Under the pieces are notes generated by a model. It did not search any database. It was not told the DNA's origin and worked only from the letters and a program-made list of their open reading frames with translations. From assembly GCA_020344715.1 (NCBI GenBank), contig CP070828.1, forward strand, positions 894,587 through 899,680: a stretch of 5,094 bases of DNA. The letters run 5' to 3'. The position numbers and the translations under genes were made by a program. The stretch is from Candidatus Bathyarchaeota archaeon. GTDB lineage: Archaea; Thermoproteota; Bathyarchaeia; Bathyarchaeales; Bathyarchaeaceae. This document shows positions 1 to 5,055 of this stretch, one piece after another. How positions within the stretch are numbered: the stretch's first letter is position 1; every line of letters starts with the position of its first letter.

Positions 1-98
1 CAGCAAGGTAGAGCGGCGGACTCGACCTGGCTCTGATTAGGTTGAGACTGAAGCTCTTAACCCGATGGTCAGGGGTTCAACTCCCCTCGGGCCCGCCA
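1..98 (+). tRNA. tRNA-Lys(CTT), 3' part, with intron; 5' end outside window
   Basis: The window opens inside the D-arm: the last base of the 5' D-stem, the D-loop (2-10, with GG at 7-8) and the 3' D-stem GAGC (11-14). The T-arm is perfect: stem AGGGG (71-75), loop TTCAACT (76-82), stem CCCCT (83-87). The 3' acceptor strand CGGGCCC (88-94), discriminator G95 and encoded CCA (96-98) follow. The loop CTCTTAA (54-60) reads anticodon CTT (56-58), that is lysine. The variable loop TGGTC (66-70) fits lysine tRNAs. Removing 33 bases and adding the 12 missing 5' bases gives a 77-base mature tRNA with CCA, the expected size. The tRNA call is firm. The lysine identity depends on the intron assignment: CCG (62-64) pairs with CGG (17-19), while pair 27-43 would be a G-A mismatch. 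Confidence 0.88.
20..52 (+). other. Probable tRNA intron (33 nt), exact ends uncertain
   Basis: The anticodon arm is interrupted. With the intron at 20-52, exon ends GCGG (16-19) and GCTCTTAA (53-60) join so that base 31 is G and pairs with C39 (base 61). Cutting instead after base 20 or 23 also gives a CTCTTAA loop, because CTC occurs at both 21-23 and 54-56, but leaves an A-C mismatch at 31-39. Inside the intron, 21-28 can pair with 39-46 (8 bp, one G-T) around a 10-base loop. I could not fold a clean bulge-helix-bulge at any of these cut sites, so the boundary is inferred from the mature structure. The preferred site (30/31) is not the common archaeal 37/38 position. Confidence 0.5.
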
Positions 99-138
99 GA
101 AACTGATCACACCGTTGAAAACGACGATTTCGCATGAT

Positions 139-234
139 ATGCTAGACGTGAGCTTTGTTGAAACGTTTCGATTTCAGACAATCATGAAGGCCTTTCACGT
201 GGACCTAGCCAAAGTTTTGATTAAGGGCATTTAA
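139..234 (+). other. Short reading frame carrying a Trm5 motif echo (possible gene remnant)
   Basis: This ATG-to-TAA frame of 31 codons contains the octapeptide FHVDLAKV, encoded at 193-216. The same eight residues occur in the Trm5 protein downstream, encoded at 784-807, within the family motif FHVDLAKVYFSPRL. The two 24-base stretches differ at five positions, all silent third positions. The frame is the same as that of trm5 and ends 36 bases before its GTG start. The residues around the octapeptide (QTIMKA before, LIKGI after) do not resemble Trm5, and I see no ribosome binding site. It could be a scrap of a second Trm5 copy, a translated leader, or coincidence. It is recorded as a sequence fact, not as a proven gene. 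Confidence 0.35.
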
Positions 235-236
235 AT
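229..236 (+). promoter_or_regulatory. Possible TATA box for trm5
   Basis: ATTTAAAT is an AT-rich, archaeal TATA-like octamer 34 bases before the GTG start. Usual spacing would put the transcript start near 257-260, right at the ribosome binding site, giving a very short leader. ACTTAAAG (239-246) is a weaker alternative. The call rests on composition and spacing only. Confidence 0.35.
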
Positions 237-258
237 CCACTTAAAGACTGAAAGTATT

Positions 259-263
259 GGGGG
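259..263 (+). promoter_or_regulatory. Ribosome binding site deciding the GTG start of trm5
   Basis: GGGGG followed by AT, seven bases before the GTG at 271, is the only purine-rich site near the start. It supports GTG at 271. No ATG or GTG lies in frame between the upstream TAA (232-234) and this codon. Confidence 0.55.
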
Positions 264-270
264 ATATCCA

Positions 271-1338
271 GTGACGAAAGCATCTTGCTTGAAGGTTCCG
301 AGGGTTCACGGTGAAAAGACCATAACTCTCGTTAAGACCCTCAATCTTTTCGACCGAAAACTGAAGATAAAACAAGTTGAGAACTACTTGTACATACCTT
401 TGACTAGTGAGCCCACTCAAGCAGACATCAAAACACTCGAGAAGAACCAGCTGCAATTCGAAACATCATTCTATGAATTCCATAAACGCGCCAAACGCCG
501 AGTCAAACTTGTTGATGTGCTAAAGGACAGGATGCCCTCTCATCTTCTGACGAATCTCCCTCACGCAATTGATTTTGTCGGAGACATAGCTATCATCAAG
601 GTTTTACCGGAGCTTGAAAGCTATCAGCGAATAATAGGAGAAGGAATCCTCTTCGCGCACAAACGAGTAAAAACCGTTCTGGCAAAGTCAAGCGCAATCG
701 AAGGCGTTTATCGTGTTAGAAAGTTTGCTATCGTCGCTGGAGCTGATCAAACCAAAACGGTTCACAAAGAACACGGCTGCATTTTTCATGTAGACCTCGC
801 CAAGGTCTATTTCTCTCCTAGGCTATCCTTTGAGCACAGCAGAATAGCAGCTCAAGTTGAAGAGGGCGAAACCATAGTGGACATGTTCGCTGGAGTGGGG
901 CCTTTCTCGATTCAAATCGCCAAAGGCTGCGCCAAGGTAAGAGCATATGCCATCGACGCAAACCCTGATGCCGTAAGCTACCTCAAGAAGAATATTAAAG
1001 CGAACAATGTTGAAGCCAAAGTCATACCAGTTCTAGGCGACGCAAGACAGATAATCAAAGAAAGGTTTGAGGGAGCTGCAGACCGTGTCATTATGAATTT
1101 GCCAGAAAAAGCCATAGAATATATCGACATTGCCTGTGGGGCCCTTCAAAAAGAAGGCGGCATTATACACTACTACGAATTTGCGAAGGCTCCAAAACCA
1201 CTGGAAACCGCAAAGAACCACTTCAACGAATCAATGAGACAAACCAGTCGAAACCTCAAGAAAATCCTTTTAGTGAGAGCCGTTCGTGCAATTGCGCCCT
1301 ACACATGGCAAGTTGTCGTGGACGCAGAGATCAAGTAG
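271..1338 (+). CDS. trm5: tRNA (guanine-N1)-methyltransferase, Trm5 family
   Basis: The 355-residue protein matches the archaeal Trm5 family, which methylates N1 of guanosine 37 beside the anticodon using S-adenosylmethionine and so protects reading frame in translation. An N-terminal D1-like domain (about 5-45, CLKVPRVHGEKT) is followed by the D2 region (about 75-195), with VGDIAIIKV (103-111), VYRVRK (146-151) and FHVDLAKVYFSPRL (172-185). A class I Rossmann methyltransferase domain completes the protein: VDMFAGVGPF (203-212) is the cofactor loop, IDANP (228-232) motif II, GDAR (256-259), and NLPEKA (276-281) takes the place of the NPPY motif. Arg148 or Arg150, Glu188 and Asn276 are the likely counterparts of known catalytic residues (by motif, from memory of the family). 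Length is normal for the family and the gene looks intact. Its 3' end overlaps the convergent DUF371 gene by 8 bases. Some archaeal relatives also make wyosine intermediates; that subtype is not settled here. Confidence 0.93.
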   Translation: MTKASCLKVPRVHGEKTITLVKTLNLFDRKLKIKQVENYLYIPLTSEPTQADIKTLEKNQLQFETSFYEFHKRAKRRVKLVDVLKDRMPSHLLTNLPHAIDFVGDIAIIKVLPELESYQRIIGEGILFAHKRVKTVLAKSSAIEGVYRVRKFAIVAGADQTKTVHKEHGCIFHVDLAKVYFSPRLSFEHSRIAAQVEEGETIVDMFAGVGPFSIQIAKGCAKVRAYAIDANPDAVSYLKKNIKANNVEAKVIPVLGDARQIIKERFEGAADRVIMNLPEKAIEYIDIACGALQKEGGIIHYYEFAKAPKPLETAKNHFNESMRQTSRNLKKILLVRAVRAIAPYTWQVVVDAEIK

Positions 1339-1762
1339 CGAGTTCTGCGACCAACGTAATCTTGACCGTTTGGTCAGGATTCTGAAGCTTCTCCACGAGT
1401 TTTTTGGAAAGGTCAGCGGCTGCTTTATCAGCATGTATGGCCAAGGTTCGACTGCAGACATAGTTGCTCTTTCTCACAACCAAATCATTTGGATTTGAGA
1501 ACGTTAATCTAGGGCTGCCTTGAGCTGTCACGATTTCCTTTTCGTTGTCTATCTCAATCACGACTTCGATTCGGGTCTTTTCGTGCTGAGCTGCTTCCTT
1601 AAACTTGGGACTTAAGTCTGTGGCTCCTTTGGTTGCAGCAATTGCAATGACACAATCACCACGCTTAGAAAGAAAGGCGTCTTTCGTTATCTGGAGAGTT
1701 GTTTTGTGGGTCAATTGAACGTTCATATGTCCACGGGCAAATATGACTTCGGTTATTGTCAT
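1331..1762 (-). CDS. DUF371 family protein
   Basis: The 143-residue protein resembles the archaeal DUF371 family, whose function is unknown to me. The conserved N-terminal block ARGHMNVQLTHKTTLQITKD (residues 9-28) is followed by LSKRGDCVIAIAATKG. The middle carries TAQGSPRLTFSNPNDLVVRKSN, split here only by normal variation, and a C-terminal helix-strand unit (DLSKKLVEKLQ, VKITLVAEL) ends the chain. No signal peptide, membrane segment or cysteine cluster is seen, so it should be cytoplasmic. The ATG at 1762 overlaps the stop of a 23-codon upstream frame as ATGA. There is no ribosome binding site of its own (GCGCTCCT precedes it), so it probably depends on translational coupling. A start at the internal ATG (Met13) would remove part of the conserved ARGH block and is less likely. 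It converges on trm5 with an 8-base overlap. Confidence 0.85.
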   Translation of the reverse strand: MTITEVIFARGHMNVQLTHKTTLQITKDAFLSKRGDCVIAIAATKGATDLSPKFKEAAQHEKTRIEVVIEIDNEKEIVTAQGSPRLTFSNPNDLVVRKSNYVCSRTLAIHADKAAADLSKKLVEKLQNPDQTVKITLVAELAT

Positions 1763-1830
1763 AGGAGCGCCAACTCTTCGATTAGATTCTGCTTTTCTAA
1801 CAGTTCGGGCTCCGTCTGTGTGATGGTCAT
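1759..1830 (-). CDS. Putative 23-residue small protein or leader peptide upstream of DUF371
   Basis: The frame begins with ATG (1830-1828) and reads MTITQTEPELLEKQNL, then IEELALL, and stops at TGA (1761-1759), which shares ATGA with the DUF371 start. The ATG lies about 33 bases downstream of the centre of the minus-strand TATA element (1867-1858). A transcript starting near 1836 would place it almost at the 5' end, so it would be read from a nearly leaderless mRNA, and no ribosome binding site is seen or needed. The peptide has regularly spaced leucines and acidic residues, as in an amphipathic helix. I do not recognise it. It may be a true microprotein, a leader that feeds ribosomes into DUF371, or a diverged N-terminal piece of DUF371. 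The frame is too short to be convincing on length alone; position and overlap are the argument. Confidence 0.45.
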   Translation of the reverse strand: MTITQTEPELLEKQNLIEELALL

Positions 1831-1857
1831 GTGAACTGGAGTAACTAGCTAGCAGAG

Positions 1858-1867
1858 TATATATAAA
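1858..1867. promoter_or_regulatory. Shared TATA element of a divergent promoter
   Basis: TATATATAAA on the plus strand is TTTATATATA on the minus strand, and both are good archaeal TATA boxes. Rightward, usual spacing gives a start near 1889, with a leader of about 18 bases containing the ribosome binding site of the zinc-ribbon gene. Leftward, it gives a start near 1836, six bases before the ATG of the short frame ahead of DUF371. I see no other strong TATA box in 1763-1906. The flanks (GCAGAG left, CCAGAG right on the plus strand) do not clearly favour either direction as a BRE. Confidence 0.65.
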
Positions 1868-1895
1868 CCAGAGTGTCTATAACGAGACTGCTTTG

Positions 1896-1901
1896 AAGGT
1901 G
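1896..1901 (+). promoter_or_regulatory. Ribosome binding site of the zinc-ribbon gene
   Basis: AAGGTG, five bases before ATG 1907, matches the archaeal anti-Shine-Dalgarno pairing core GGTG. It favours this start over the internal ATG at 1937. Confidence 0.65.
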
Positions 1902-1906
1902 TCACG

Positions 1907-2098
1907 ATGGCTGAAAAAACGAGCGTAACGGTAGCCATGCCAATATGCACTTCATGTCATAAGATAATAGCGCCAAGCACAGAACATACAAGGTTTCCAT
2001 GTCCTAGCTGCGGCGAAATTACAATCTGGCGATGTAATAGGTGCCGAAAATTCGGAAGACCATACCGTTGCCCAAAATGCGGCTTCCAAGGACCATAA
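1907..2098 (+). CDS. Small zinc-ribbon RNA-binding protein, COG2888/HVO_2753 type
   Basis: The 63-residue protein has four CxxC pairs that can bind two zinc ions: Cys14/Cys17, Cys32/Cys35, Cys43/Cys46 and Cys55/Cys58. The pattern PICTSCHK, then RFPCPSCGE, RCNRCRK, and YRCPKCGFQGP at the C-terminus, is that of the archaeal COG2888 group, described as predicted zinc-ribbon RNA-binding proteins linked to translation. All eight cysteines are present and the length is normal. The protein is basic between the zinc knuckles, which fits RNA contact (inference). It is cytoplasmic. It lies 18 bases upstream of ef1b on the same strand with no promoter between them, so the two probably form an operon; this pairing is, to my knowledge, widespread in archaea. 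Confidence 0.9.
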   Translation: MAEKTSVTVAMPICTSCHKIIAPSTEHTRFPCPSCGEITIWRCNRCRKFGRPYRCPKCGFQGP

Positions 2099-2103
2099 AG
2101 CAA

Positions 2104-2108
2104 GGCGA
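2104..2108 (+). promoter_or_regulatory. Weak ribosome binding site of ef1b
   Basis: GGCGA, eight bases before ATG 2117, differs from the GGTGA core by one base. It lies within the 18-base gap after the zinc-ribbon stop and supports the annotated start. Confidence 0.4.
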
Positions 2109-2116
2109 GAAACAAA

Positions 2117-2386
2117 ATGGCAAAAGTGTTGGTTTCGATGAAGATTTTCCCAACAGGCACTGACATTGACTTGAATCTACTTAAACAAAGAATAGAAAAG
2201 ACCCTGCCGGTTGACTCGTCGATTTACAAATTTGCGGAGGAACCCGTGGCATTTGGACTTAATGCCTTGATTGCACATGTCTTGCTCCCAGAAGAGAAAT
2301 CCGGTGGCCTAGAGGAAATAGAGCAAGGCATTCAAAAGATTAACGGAGTCAGTCAAATCCAGATGGTCATGGTTCGCCGAGTTTAG
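2117..2386 (+). CDS. ef1b: Elongation factor 1-beta (archaeal aEF-1beta)
   Basis: At 89 residues this is the usual short archaeal EF-1beta, corresponding to the C-terminal exchange domain of the eukaryotic factor. It promotes exchange of GDP for GTP on aEF-1alpha, which brings aminoacyl-tRNA to the ribosome. Typical features are the opening strand AKVLVSMKIFPTG (2-14), the helix DLNLLKQRIEKTLP (18-31), the conserved EEPVAFGLNALIAHVLLPE segment (41-59), the GGLEEIEQGIQKINGV helix and turn (63-78) and the closing strand QIQMVMVRRV (80-89). The order is that of a ferredoxin-like alpha-beta sandwich. The gene looks intact. It is probably co-transcribed with the upstream zinc-ribbon gene from the promoter near 1860. 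Confidence 0.93.
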   Translation: MAKVLVSMKIFPTGTDIDLNLLKQRIEKTLPVDSSIYKFAEEPVAFGLNALIAHVLLPEEKSGGLEEIEQGIQKINGVSQIQMVMVRRV

Positions 2387-2408
2387 TTTCCCTCGAAAAG
2401 GGTTTATG

Positions 2409-2418
2409 CTTATATAAT
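2409..2418 (+). promoter_or_regulatory. TATA box for cdc48
   Basis: CTTATATAAT stands in the 96-base gap between ef1b and cdc48. Usual spacing gives a transcript start near 2440 and a leader of about 43 bases. ACTTATAG (2453-2460) is a weaker second candidate that would make the transcript leaderless. The run TTTTT at 2433-2437 may help end the ef1b transcript. Confidence 0.6.
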
Positions 2419-2470
2419 AGAAACAAATCAGATTTTTCGAACAGAAATTCACACTTATAGTTGCAAGAGA

Positions 2471-2475
2471 AGTGA
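2471..2475 (+). promoter_or_regulatory. Ribosome binding site of cdc48
   Basis: AGTGA, seven bases before ATG 2483, is a partial match to the archaeal GGTGA core. It favours this start and a leadered mRNA. Confidence 0.45.
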
Positions 2476-2482
2476 AAGACTC

Positions 2483-4654
2483 ATGAGTGAAGTACAGCTA
2501 AGAGTTGGAGACGCTCGACAGCGCGATGTGGGTAGAGGTATAGCAAGAATCGACCAGCGAACCATGCAAAAACTCGGCATATCCGCTGGAGATGTCGTAG
2601 AGATTTCCGGAAAAAGAACCACAGCTGCCATTGCATGGCCGGCCTATTCGGAAGATCAAGATCGCAGCATCATAAGAATCGACGGATTTACCCGTAAGAA
2701 CGCTGGAGCAGCCCTAAACGAGTACGTGGTTGTCAAACCGGGCAAGGTGAAAAATGCAATGAGCGTGGTGTTGGCCCCCGTGGACATGCGACTTAACGTA
2801 GATCAAGACTTCACGAACTTTGTCAAGAACCGACTTATGGAGCGCACCTTTGTTGAAGGGGACACTACGCTTGTGATGATGCTCGGCCATGCTATTCCAT
2901 TCATGGTAACTAAGGCCAGACCTCATGGCATCGTTCGCATAACTTATGATACGAACTTGCAAATTTTGAACGAGCCAGCTCCCGAAGCCAAAGGCATGCC
3001 TCGAACCACTTATGAAGACATAGGTGGACTTCGAGAGGAGATCCAGCGCGTTCGAGAGATGGTTGAGCTTCCCCTACGTCATCCTGAAATCTTCCAGAGA
3101 TTGGGAATTGACCCTCCAAAGGGAGTTTTACTTCATGGCCCACCTGGCTGCGGAAAGACCCTGCTTGCAAGAGCTGTGGCAAATGAGTCGGAAGCCAATT
3201 TTCACTCAATAAACGGTCCAGAAATCATGAGCAAGTTTTACGGTGAATCTGAGGCGCGATTGCGTGAGATGTTTCAGCAAGCACAGCAAAACTCGCCAAG
3301 TATAATCTTCATAGATGAGCTTGATGCCATTGCCCCGAAGCGAGAAGAAGTTACAGGCGAAGTTGAAAGACGCGTAGTCGCTCAGCTTCTTGCCTTGATG
3401 GACGGACTAGGCGGAAGAGGAAACGTCATTGTCATTGGCGCGACCAATAGACCAGGCGCGCTTGATCCTGCCCTACGAAGGCCAGGACGATTTGATAGAG
3501 AAGTTGAGATAGGCGTACCAGACAAGCAAGGCCGATACGAAATTCTGCAGATCCACACGCGGGGAATGCCGATCTCCAAAGACGTTGACTTGAAAAAGCT
3601 GTCTGAGATGACCCATGGTTATACGGGCGCTGACCTCGCTGCACTCGCTAGAGAAACAGCTATGAAAGCATTAAGGCGATATCTACCTGAGATTAATCTA
3701 GAAGAAGAACGGATACCGCCAAGTGTCTTGGAAAAAATGGAGACACGCAACGAAGATTTCCAAAACGCCTATCGAGAGATCACACCCACGGCCATGAGAG
3801 AAGTCTACATCGAAATACCCGCAGTTCACTGGGACCAAATAGGCGGATTAGAAGAAGTTCAAGGCGATTTACGAGAAGCAGTCGAGTGGCCGCTCAAAAA
3901 TCCAGAACTCTTCAAGCGAATGGGCATCCGCCCACCAAAAGGCATCATGCTGTTTGGACCACCAGGATGCGGAAAAACCTTGCTAGCGCGAGCCGTGGCC
4001 ACCGAAAGCGAAGCCAACTTCGTCAGCATTAAAGGTCCAGAGGTCTTTTCCAAATGGGTCGGTGAGTCAGAAAAAGCCATACGAGAAGTCTTCCGAAAGG
4101 CCCGAATGGCTTCACCAGCAGTGGTCTTCTTTGACGAGTTTGACTCACTCGTTCCTCGACGGGGAATGGGGTACGCCGACAGCGGCGTGACTGAACGTGT
4201 TATCAGTCAATTGCTAACTGAGATGGATGGTATAATAACCCTTGAGGATGTTGTAATTATTGCTGCAACCAACCGACCTGACATCGTTGACCCAGCTGTC
4301 TTGCGCCCAGGAAGATTCGATCGCCTAATCTATGTGCCTGAACCTGACGAAAAGGCGAGGCTGGCGATATTCAAAATCTACACCAAAGACATGCCTCTAG
4401 TCAAAGATGTTAATCTGGCAGAATTGGCGAACAAGACCAGAAGCTATTCCGGAGCAGATATTGAAGCTGTTTGCCGAGAGGCAGCTTTAAATGCTCTGAG
4501 ACGAGATTTGAACGCTAAACAGGTCACAGTCGCCGATTTCCAAGAAGCTTTGGAAAAAATTGGACCAACAATTTCGCCCGACATGGAAGCTTGGTACAAA
4601 GGCTTTATGAAGGCCGTAAGACGAGTCAAGAAACCTACGACTCCGATTTCATAG
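2483..4654 (+). CDS. cdc48: Cdc48/VAT family AAA+ ATPase with two ATPase rings
   Basis: The 723-residue protein is an archaeal Cdc48 (p97/VCP, VAT) type II AAA ATPase, a hexamer that unfolds proteins by threading and may feed the 20S proteasome. The N-domain (about 1-170) has the double-psi barrel opening VQLRVGDARQRDVGRGIARI. D1 (about 175-440) has Walker A GPPGCGKT (219-226), pore loop KFYG (251-254), Walker B IIFIDE with Asp278/Glu279, sensor Asn322 and arginine fingers in GRFDR (Arg336, Arg339). D2 (about 447-720) has Walker A GPPGCGKT (492-499), pore loop KWVG (524-527), Walker B VVFFDE with Asp551/Glu552, sensor Asn597 and GRFDR (Arg611, Arg614). Every catalytic element is present in both rings, so both should hydrolyse ATP. 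Length is close to the family norm. The C-terminus (KKPTTPIS) lacks a clear HbYX proteasome-docking motif. It has its own promoter, and a winged-helix gene follows 17 bases after its stop. Confidence 0.97.
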   Translation: MSEVQLRVGDARQRDVGRGIARIDQRTMQKLGISAGDVVEISGKRTTAAIAWPAYSEDQDRSIIRIDGFTRKNAGAALNEYVVVKPGKVKNAMSVVLAPVDMRLNVDQDFTNFVKNRLMERTFVEGDTTLVMMLGHAIPFMVTKARPHGIVRITYDTNLQILNEPAPEAKGMPRTTYEDIGGLREEIQRVREMVELPLRHPEIFQRLGIDPPKGVLLHGPPGCGKTLLARAVANESEANFHSINGPEIMSKFYGESEARLREMFQQAQQNSPSIIFIDELDAIAPKREEVTGEVERRVVAQLLALMDGLGGRGNVIVIGATNRPGALDPALRRPGRFDREVEIGVPDKQGRYEILQIHTRGMPISKDVDLKKLSEMTHGYTGADLAALARETAMKALRRYLPEINLEEERIPPSVLEKMETRNEDFQNAYREITPTAMREVYIEIPAVHWDQIGGLEEVQGDLREAVEWPLKNPELFKRMGIRPPKGIMLFGPPGCGKTLLARAVATESEANFVSIKGPEVFSKWVGESEKAIREVFRKARMASPAVVFFDEFDSLVPRRGMGYADSGVTERVISQLLTEMDGIITLEDVVIIAATNRPDIVDPAVLRPGRFDRLIYVPEPDEKARLAIFKIYTKDMPLVKDVNLAELANKTRSYSGADIEAVCREAALNALRRDLNAKQVTVADFQEALEKIGPTISPDMEAWYKGFMKAVRRVKKPTTPIS

Positions 4655-4659
4655 TAGTT

Positions 4660-4663
4660 GAGG
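4660..4663 (+). promoter_or_regulatory. Ribosome binding site that decides the TTG start of the winged-helix gene
   Basis: GAGG (within TTGAGGAAAAC) lies eight bases before TTG 4672, in the short gap after the cdc48 stop. It is the reason to prefer this start over the ATG at 4591, which would overlap cdc48 by 64 bases. Confidence 0.5.
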
Positions 4664-4671
4664 AAAACATA

Positions 4672-4905
4672 TTGTCGATTAGAACTTGGAAACCTTATCC
4701 ACTTCACATGATAATAATCGAGATGCTAGAAAGCAAAGGATCAATGGCAGACATAGAGCTATTCAACGCTATCAAGGAAAAACACGACGACGTCGGATTC
4801 CGAGCTTTCAACCAGACGTTGATGACGATGGAAATTGAGGGCAAAATTCACGTTTCATCTCTAACAAGAGGCAAAAGAAGAGTTGAGCTGATCGGGCAGA
4901 AATAA
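4672..4905 (+). CDS. Small winged-helix protein, probably co-transcribed with cdc48
   Basis: With a TTG start the protein has 77 residues. Its predicted order is that of a winged helix-turn-helix fold: helix 1 YPLHMIIIEMLESKG (9-23), helix 2 SMADIELFNAIKEKH (24-38), recognition helix GFRAFNQTLMTMEIEGKI (42-59), and a basic beta wing HVSSLTRGKRRVELI (60-74). Such folds bind DNA, RNA or proteins; the basic wing (RGKRR) suggests nucleic acid. The frame is open back to ATG 4591, but that stretch lies inside cdc48 and has no supporting signal, so it is taken as a shadow. The next ATG (4708) would cut into helix 1. Placement 17 bases after cdc48 without a promoter suggests one transcript. I cannot name a specific family or target. 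Confidence 0.7.
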   Translation: MSIRTWKPYPLHMIIIEMLESKGSMADIELFNAIKEKHDDVGFRAFNQTLMTMEIEGKIHVSSLTRGKRRVELIGQK

Positions 4906-5014
4906 CACGCAATTGGTTTTAGCACTCTTGCATGACCGTGAAAGCTCACTTCTTCGATTCCCGCAGAAACTGTCTATATCTTTACACAGCTAGAACAGTC
5001 CTCAGAGAGTTCAT

Positions 5015-5024
5015 GATAAATATC
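5015..5024 (+). promoter_or_regulatory. Possible TATA box for the terminal gene
   Basis: GATAAATATC lies in the gap before the TTG at 5056. Usual spacing gives a start near 5045, just at the ribosome binding site. CTATATC (4974-4980) is an alternative further upstream. Bases 4906-5055 otherwise show no RNA gene or convincing terminator, only a short T-run at 4915-4918. Confidence 0.35.
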
Positions 5025-5044
5025 TGAACGTTGTTTTATGTAAT

Positions 5045-5048
5045 GGTG
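5045..5048 (+). promoter_or_regulatory. Ribosome binding site supporting a TTG start
   Basis: GGTG, seven bases before TTG 5056, is the archaeal pairing core at standard spacing. The second candidate, GGGGGTGA (5058-5065), lies inside the coding stretch and has no suitable start just after it. Confidence 0.5.
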
Positions 5049-5055
5049 CAAGCCT

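Noticed and set aside
132..142. GCATGATATGC inverted repeat and nearby CTGA boxes (103-106, 247-250) as a C/D guide RNA.
   Set aside because: There is no proper C box (RUGAUGA) and the spacing does not fit a C/D RNA; the hairpin has only a 4-bp stem.
1286..1498. Plus-strand frame of 70 codons opposite DUF371.
   Set aside because: It overlaps the end of trm5 and lies antisense to a conserved gene; no family resemblance.
2910..3209. Minus-strand frame of 99 codons inside cdc48.
   Set aside because: It is antisense to the conserved D1 ATPase region and shows no motif or start signal.
4591..4671. Upstream part of the 104-codon frame as the N-terminus of the winged-helix protein.
   Set aside because: It lies mostly inside the cdc48 3' end in another frame and lacks a start signal; TTG 4672 has a ribosome binding site.
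4951..4965. TCTTCGATTCCCGCA resembles a tRNA T-loop.
   Set aside because: The flanks do not pair into a 5-bp T-stem and no acceptor or anticodon arm is near.
4932..5027. A 31-codon plus-strand frame (opening MTVKAHFFDSRRN) in the gap before the FEN-1-like start.
   Set aside because: No ribosome binding site, no recognisable motif, and 31 open codons are easily reached by chance.
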